A stretch of 64,000 nucleotides of DNA from the NCBI GenBank assembly GCA_020403425.1, contig JADBXR010000005.1, positions 124,001-188,000 of the forward strand. The letters are read 5' to 3'. The DNA comes from Chitinophagaceae bacterium. GTDB taxonomy: Bacteria > Bacteroidota > Bacteroidia > Chitinophagales > Chitinophagaceae. This document shows positions 61,641-64,000 of this stretch, in pieces; position 1 is the stretch's first letter, and each line of letters begins with the position of its first letter. The notes beneath the pieces are model-generated. The model made no database searches. It saw only the letters and a program-made list of their open reading frames with translations, and was not told the DNA's origin. Both the position numbers and the translations under genes were made by a program.

Positions 61641-63320
61641 TTATAAATTTTGTTTTTTCAATTCGCTTACTGCATAATCCGCTGCCCTGGCTGTGAATGC
61701 CATATAGGTCAGCGATGGGTTTACACAGGCCGCCGATGTCATGAAAGCACCATCGGTGATAAATACGTTCGGTGCATCCCACATCTGGTTGTATTTATTC
61801 ACCACCGATGTTTTGGGATCGGCTCCCATACGGGCTGCACCCATTTCGTGGATACCACGACCCTGGTAACCATTGGCATCCCAGCCTTTCACATCTTTCA
61901 CACCGGCCGCCTCCAGCATCTCAATGGCGTCTTTTTGCATGTCCTTACGCATCTTGAGTTCATTTTCTTTCAACTCAGCATCGAACGACAATACATTCAG
62001 TCCCCATTTATCTTTTACATTTTTATCCAGCGTCACCTTATTGGAATGATCTGGCAGGATCTCTCCAAAACCGCCCATTCCCATGGTCCAGCCACCGGGC
62101 TCTGTCAAAGCATCTTTGAATTCACCTCCAATGCTCAGTTCGGCCACATCACGGCCCCAGCTCTGGCGGCTGGCACCTCCCTGGTAACCGAAGCCACGCA
62201 GGTAATCGCGCTTATCGCCAAACAGGTTCTGGTAACGTGGGATATAGATACCGTTGGCACGGCGTCCGAAATAATATTTGTCTTCATATCCTTCCACTCT
62301 TCCGCTGGCGCCCACACCCAGGTGATGGTCCATGATATTGTGCCCCAGCTCTCCGCTACTGCTACCCAAACCTTCGGGCCATACATCGGTAGCAGAGTTC
62401 ATCAGGATCCAGGCCGTATTGAACGTAGATGCGTTCAGGAAAACGATCTTGGAATTGAAGGTATAGGTCTTGTTGGTCTCGGCATCCAATACTTCTACAC
62501 CGGTTGCACGTTTTTTATCCTTGTCGTATAACACTTTGGTCACGATCGACCATGGACGCAGTGTGAGTTTTCCCGTCTTCATGGCTGCAGGCAAAGTGGA
62601 CGACTGGGTACTGAAATAGGCGCCGAAGGGACAACCCAGCCAGCATTTGTTACGGAACTGGCAATTGGTCCTTCCTTCATGTGCAACCGTCAGGTTGGCG
62701 GTACGTCCGATGATCATGGAACGTGCCCCTTTGTAATACTCCTTCATTCTGGCAGCCACGTCCTTTTCAACGCAGTTCATGTCCATCGGCGGCAGAAACT
62801 GACCGTCGGGCAATTGTGCCAGTCCATCGCGATTACCGCTGATACCTGCAAATTTTTCTACATAATCATACCAGGGTGCAATGTCCTTATAACGTACCGG
62901 CCAGTCAATGGCGATACCATCTTTGGCATTGGCTTCAAAATCGAAATCGCTCCAGCGATAACTCTGTCTGCCCCACATCAGCGAGCGACCTCCTACATGG
63001 TAGCCGCGGAACCAGTCGTAACGTTTTACCTCTGTATACGGGCTTTCCTTTTCATTCACCCAGTAATCCAGGTTGGTCTCATTCAACGGGTAATCCCTTT
63101 TCAACACCGGATAATCTTTGATCATCTGTTGGGTCCTCCTTCCGCGATGCGGGAAATCCCAGGCTTCCTTGTTGGCGTTCACATAATCTTTGATGTGCTC
63201 AATGTTACGCCCACGCTCCAGCAGCAACACTTTGAGTCCTTTTTCGGTTAACTCTTTTGCTGCCCAGCCTCCGCTGATTCCGGAGCCAACAACAATGGCA
63301 TCAAATGTTTGATCGGACAT
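61641..63320 (-). CDS. GMC family oxidoreductase
   Basis: 559 residues. FAD-binding VVGSGISGGWAAKELTEKGLKVLLLERG at 11-38, GMC loop with HVGGRSLMWGRQSYRW, a cysteine-rich insert with FRNKCWLGCPFGAYFSTQSS, and the C-terminal active-site region GIHEMGAARMG with HG/N residues. Matches the large subunit of glycoside 3-dehydrogenase or gluconate 2-dehydrogenase-like enzymes. It has no signal peptide of its own; it may be exported as a complex with subunit 3 by hitchhiking. Oxidises a sugar or polyol with electron transfer to quinone or cytochrome. Confidence 0.93.
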   Translation of the reverse strand: MSDQTFDAIVVGSGISGGWAAKELTEKGLKVLLLERGRNIEHIKDYVNANKEAWDFPHRGRRTQQMIKDYPVLKRDYPLNETNLDYWVNEKESPYTEVKRYDWFRGYHVGGRSLMWGRQSYRWSDFDFEANAKDGIAIDWPVRYKDIAPWYDYVEKFAGISGNRDGLAQLPDGQFLPPMDMNCVEKDVAARMKEYYKGARSMIIGRTANLTVAHEGRTNCQFRNKCWLGCPFGAYFSTQSSTLPAAMKTGKLTLRPWSIVTKVLYDKDKKRATGVEVLDAETNKTYTFNSKIVFLNASTFNTAWILMNSATDVWPEGLGSSSGELGHNIMDHHLGVGASGRVEGYEDKYYFGRRANGIYIPRYQNLFGDKRDYLRGFGYQGGASRQSWGRDVAELSIGGEFKDALTEPGGWTMGMGGFGEILPDHSNKVTLDKNVKDKWGLNVLSFDAELKENELKMRKDMQKDAIEMLEAAGVKDVKGWDANGYQGRGIHEMGAARMGADPKTSVVNKYNQMWDAPNVFITDGAFMTSAACVNPSLTYMAFTARAADYAVSELKKQNL

Positions 63321-63367
63321 GATTCTGTTTGTTTATTGGTTTATGGTTACTTGTTCCTGATTCTTGA

Positions 63368-64000
63368 CTACACATCGCATATCGTTACCGCAGCTCTGAG
63401 CGATCCCAGTTTATCAGCGGCAGTGGGAATGAATTCCTGCGCCACATACCCCGAGAACCCGGTGGCCACGATCGCTTTCATGATGGCCGGATAGTTCAGT
63501 TCCTGCGTTTCATCGATCTCATGCCTGCCCGGTACACCGGCCGTATGGTAATGACCAATATAGGTATGGTAATCGCGGATGGTCCGTATCACATCTCCTT
63601 CATCGATCTGCATATGGTAGATATCGTATAATAATTTGAAGTTGGGCGAGCCGATACGCTTACAGAGTTCCACCCCCCATGCCGTATGGTCGCACATATA
63701 ATCCTTGTGATCGATTTTGCTGTTCAGCAGTTCCATTGTCAGCACCACACCTCTTTTTTCGGCCTGGCCCACGATCCGCTTCAATCCTTCCACACAGTTT
63801 TTCAGTCCGGTTTCGTCATCCATACCATTGCGGTTGCCGCTGGCACAGAAAAGATTGGTGAAGCCGGCATCGGCAACAAGATCGATATGCTCCGTATAAC
63901 TTTTGATCAGTGTGGCATGATACTGTTTGTCGTTCCAACCCTTGGTCAGTCCGATCTCGGCACCATTGCACATGGTCGATATGAGGTTGTATTTTTTAAG
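63368..64000 (-). CDS. Hydroxypyruvate isomerase-like TIM-barrel protein, N-terminus cut by window
   Basis: At least 210 residues, open to the window edge (the reading frame continues to 64000 without a stop). MELLNSKIDHKDYMCDHTAWGVEL and DIYHMQIDEGDVIRTI give the metal-binding glutamate, aspartate and histidine of the sugar isomerase/hydroxypyruvate isomerase family, with HYHTAGVPGRHE and YVAQEFIP at the C-terminus. Minus strand, 47 bp upstream of the GMC gene, probably in the same operon. Likely substrate is a keto sugar acid produced by the pathway. Confidence 0.85.
   Translation of the reverse strand, partial: LKKYNLISTMCNGAEIGLTKGWNDKQYHATLIKSYTEHIDLVADAGFTNLFCASGNRNGMDDETGLKNCVEGLKRIVGQAEKRGVVLTMELLNSKIDHKDYMCDHTAWGVELCKRIGSPNFKLLYDIYHMQIDEGDVIRTIRDYHTYIGHYHTAGVPGRHEIDETQELNYPAIMKAIVATGFSGYVAQEFIPTAADKLGSLRAAVTICDV

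Noticed and set aside
61650..62531. 293-codon plus-strand open frame opposite the GMC oxidoreductase
   Set aside because: Antisense to a well-supported enzyme; its translation is histidine/threonine-rich with no domain.
1..64000. tRNA and rRNA genes
   Set aside because: I looked for T-loop and rRNA-like conserved blocks on both strands and saw none; a tRNAscan-SE run would be decisive.

Overview
The window looks like a chromosomal segment of a Bacteroidota bacterium, probably Chitinophagaceae or a close relative (inference). The evidence is the repeated TAnnTTTG promoter element of this phylum, weak or absent Shine-Dalgarno sequences, a bTHX ribosomal protein gene, a two-gene methionine synthase, and many families typical of the phylum (DUF5777, DUF4286, DUF2911, DUF2007, DUF2807, TIGR02757, GldE-like CNNM/CBS proteins). 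I found no rRNA, tRNA, CRISPR array, prophage or transposase.

Layout. 1-10.7 kb: YceI/DUF5777 pair, split metH, a beta-barrel protein, a LOG-type Rossmann protein, exonuclease III with DUF4286, HU and bTHX. 10.7-24 kb: class V aminotransferase, meaB, O-antigen ligase and glycosyltransferase, a Lon substrate-binding-domain protein, coaX/outer-membrane protein/lptC, an aldo-keto reductase, and an ECF sigma/anti-sigma/exported protein operon. 24-31 kb: CNNM/CBS protein, deoxyribosyltransferase-like protein, tatC, rpiB, M28 peptidase, lipocalin-like protein, deoxyhypusine-synthase homologue. 31-35 kb: an AT-rich glycan block (methyltransferase, GT87, GT2) joined to a polysaccharide deacetylase. 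35-46 kb: acpH-like gene, DUF2911, Cys/Met-metabolism enzyme, CPBP protease, XRE regulator unit, a GH9 hydrolase fused to a deacetylase-like domain, and a GxxExxY gene enclosed by 28-bp perfect inverted repeats. 46-57 kb: flavin reductase, glycosyltransferase/phosphoesterase pair, SDR, YjjG, a phospholipid operon (CPBP, DUF2007, cdsA, psd), dusB, glutathione peroxidase, aldehyde dehydrogenase. 57.5-64 kb: a lipoprotein and a Tat-dependent sugar oxidation cluster.

Connections. Envelope biogenesis recurs: lptC, O-antigen ligase, glycosyltransferases, cdsA/psd, an LpxH-like phosphoesterase, outer-membrane proteins. TatC at 26.3 kb could export the twin-arginine proteins near 12, 58.3, 60.9 and 61.5 kb. 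The 58-64 kb group (Gfo/Idh/MocA oxidoreductase, two TIM-barrel isomerase-like proteins, a GMC dehydrogenase and its small subunit) resembles a periplasmic glycoside or polyol oxidation pathway.

The most unusual content is in the spacers: several families of short repeats and foldbacks (CACTCATC/T tracts, REP-like palindromes, 11-bp tandem repeats, AATAAGTATATA foldbacks), the inverted-repeat-bounded GxxExxY cassette, and a structured leader before metH.
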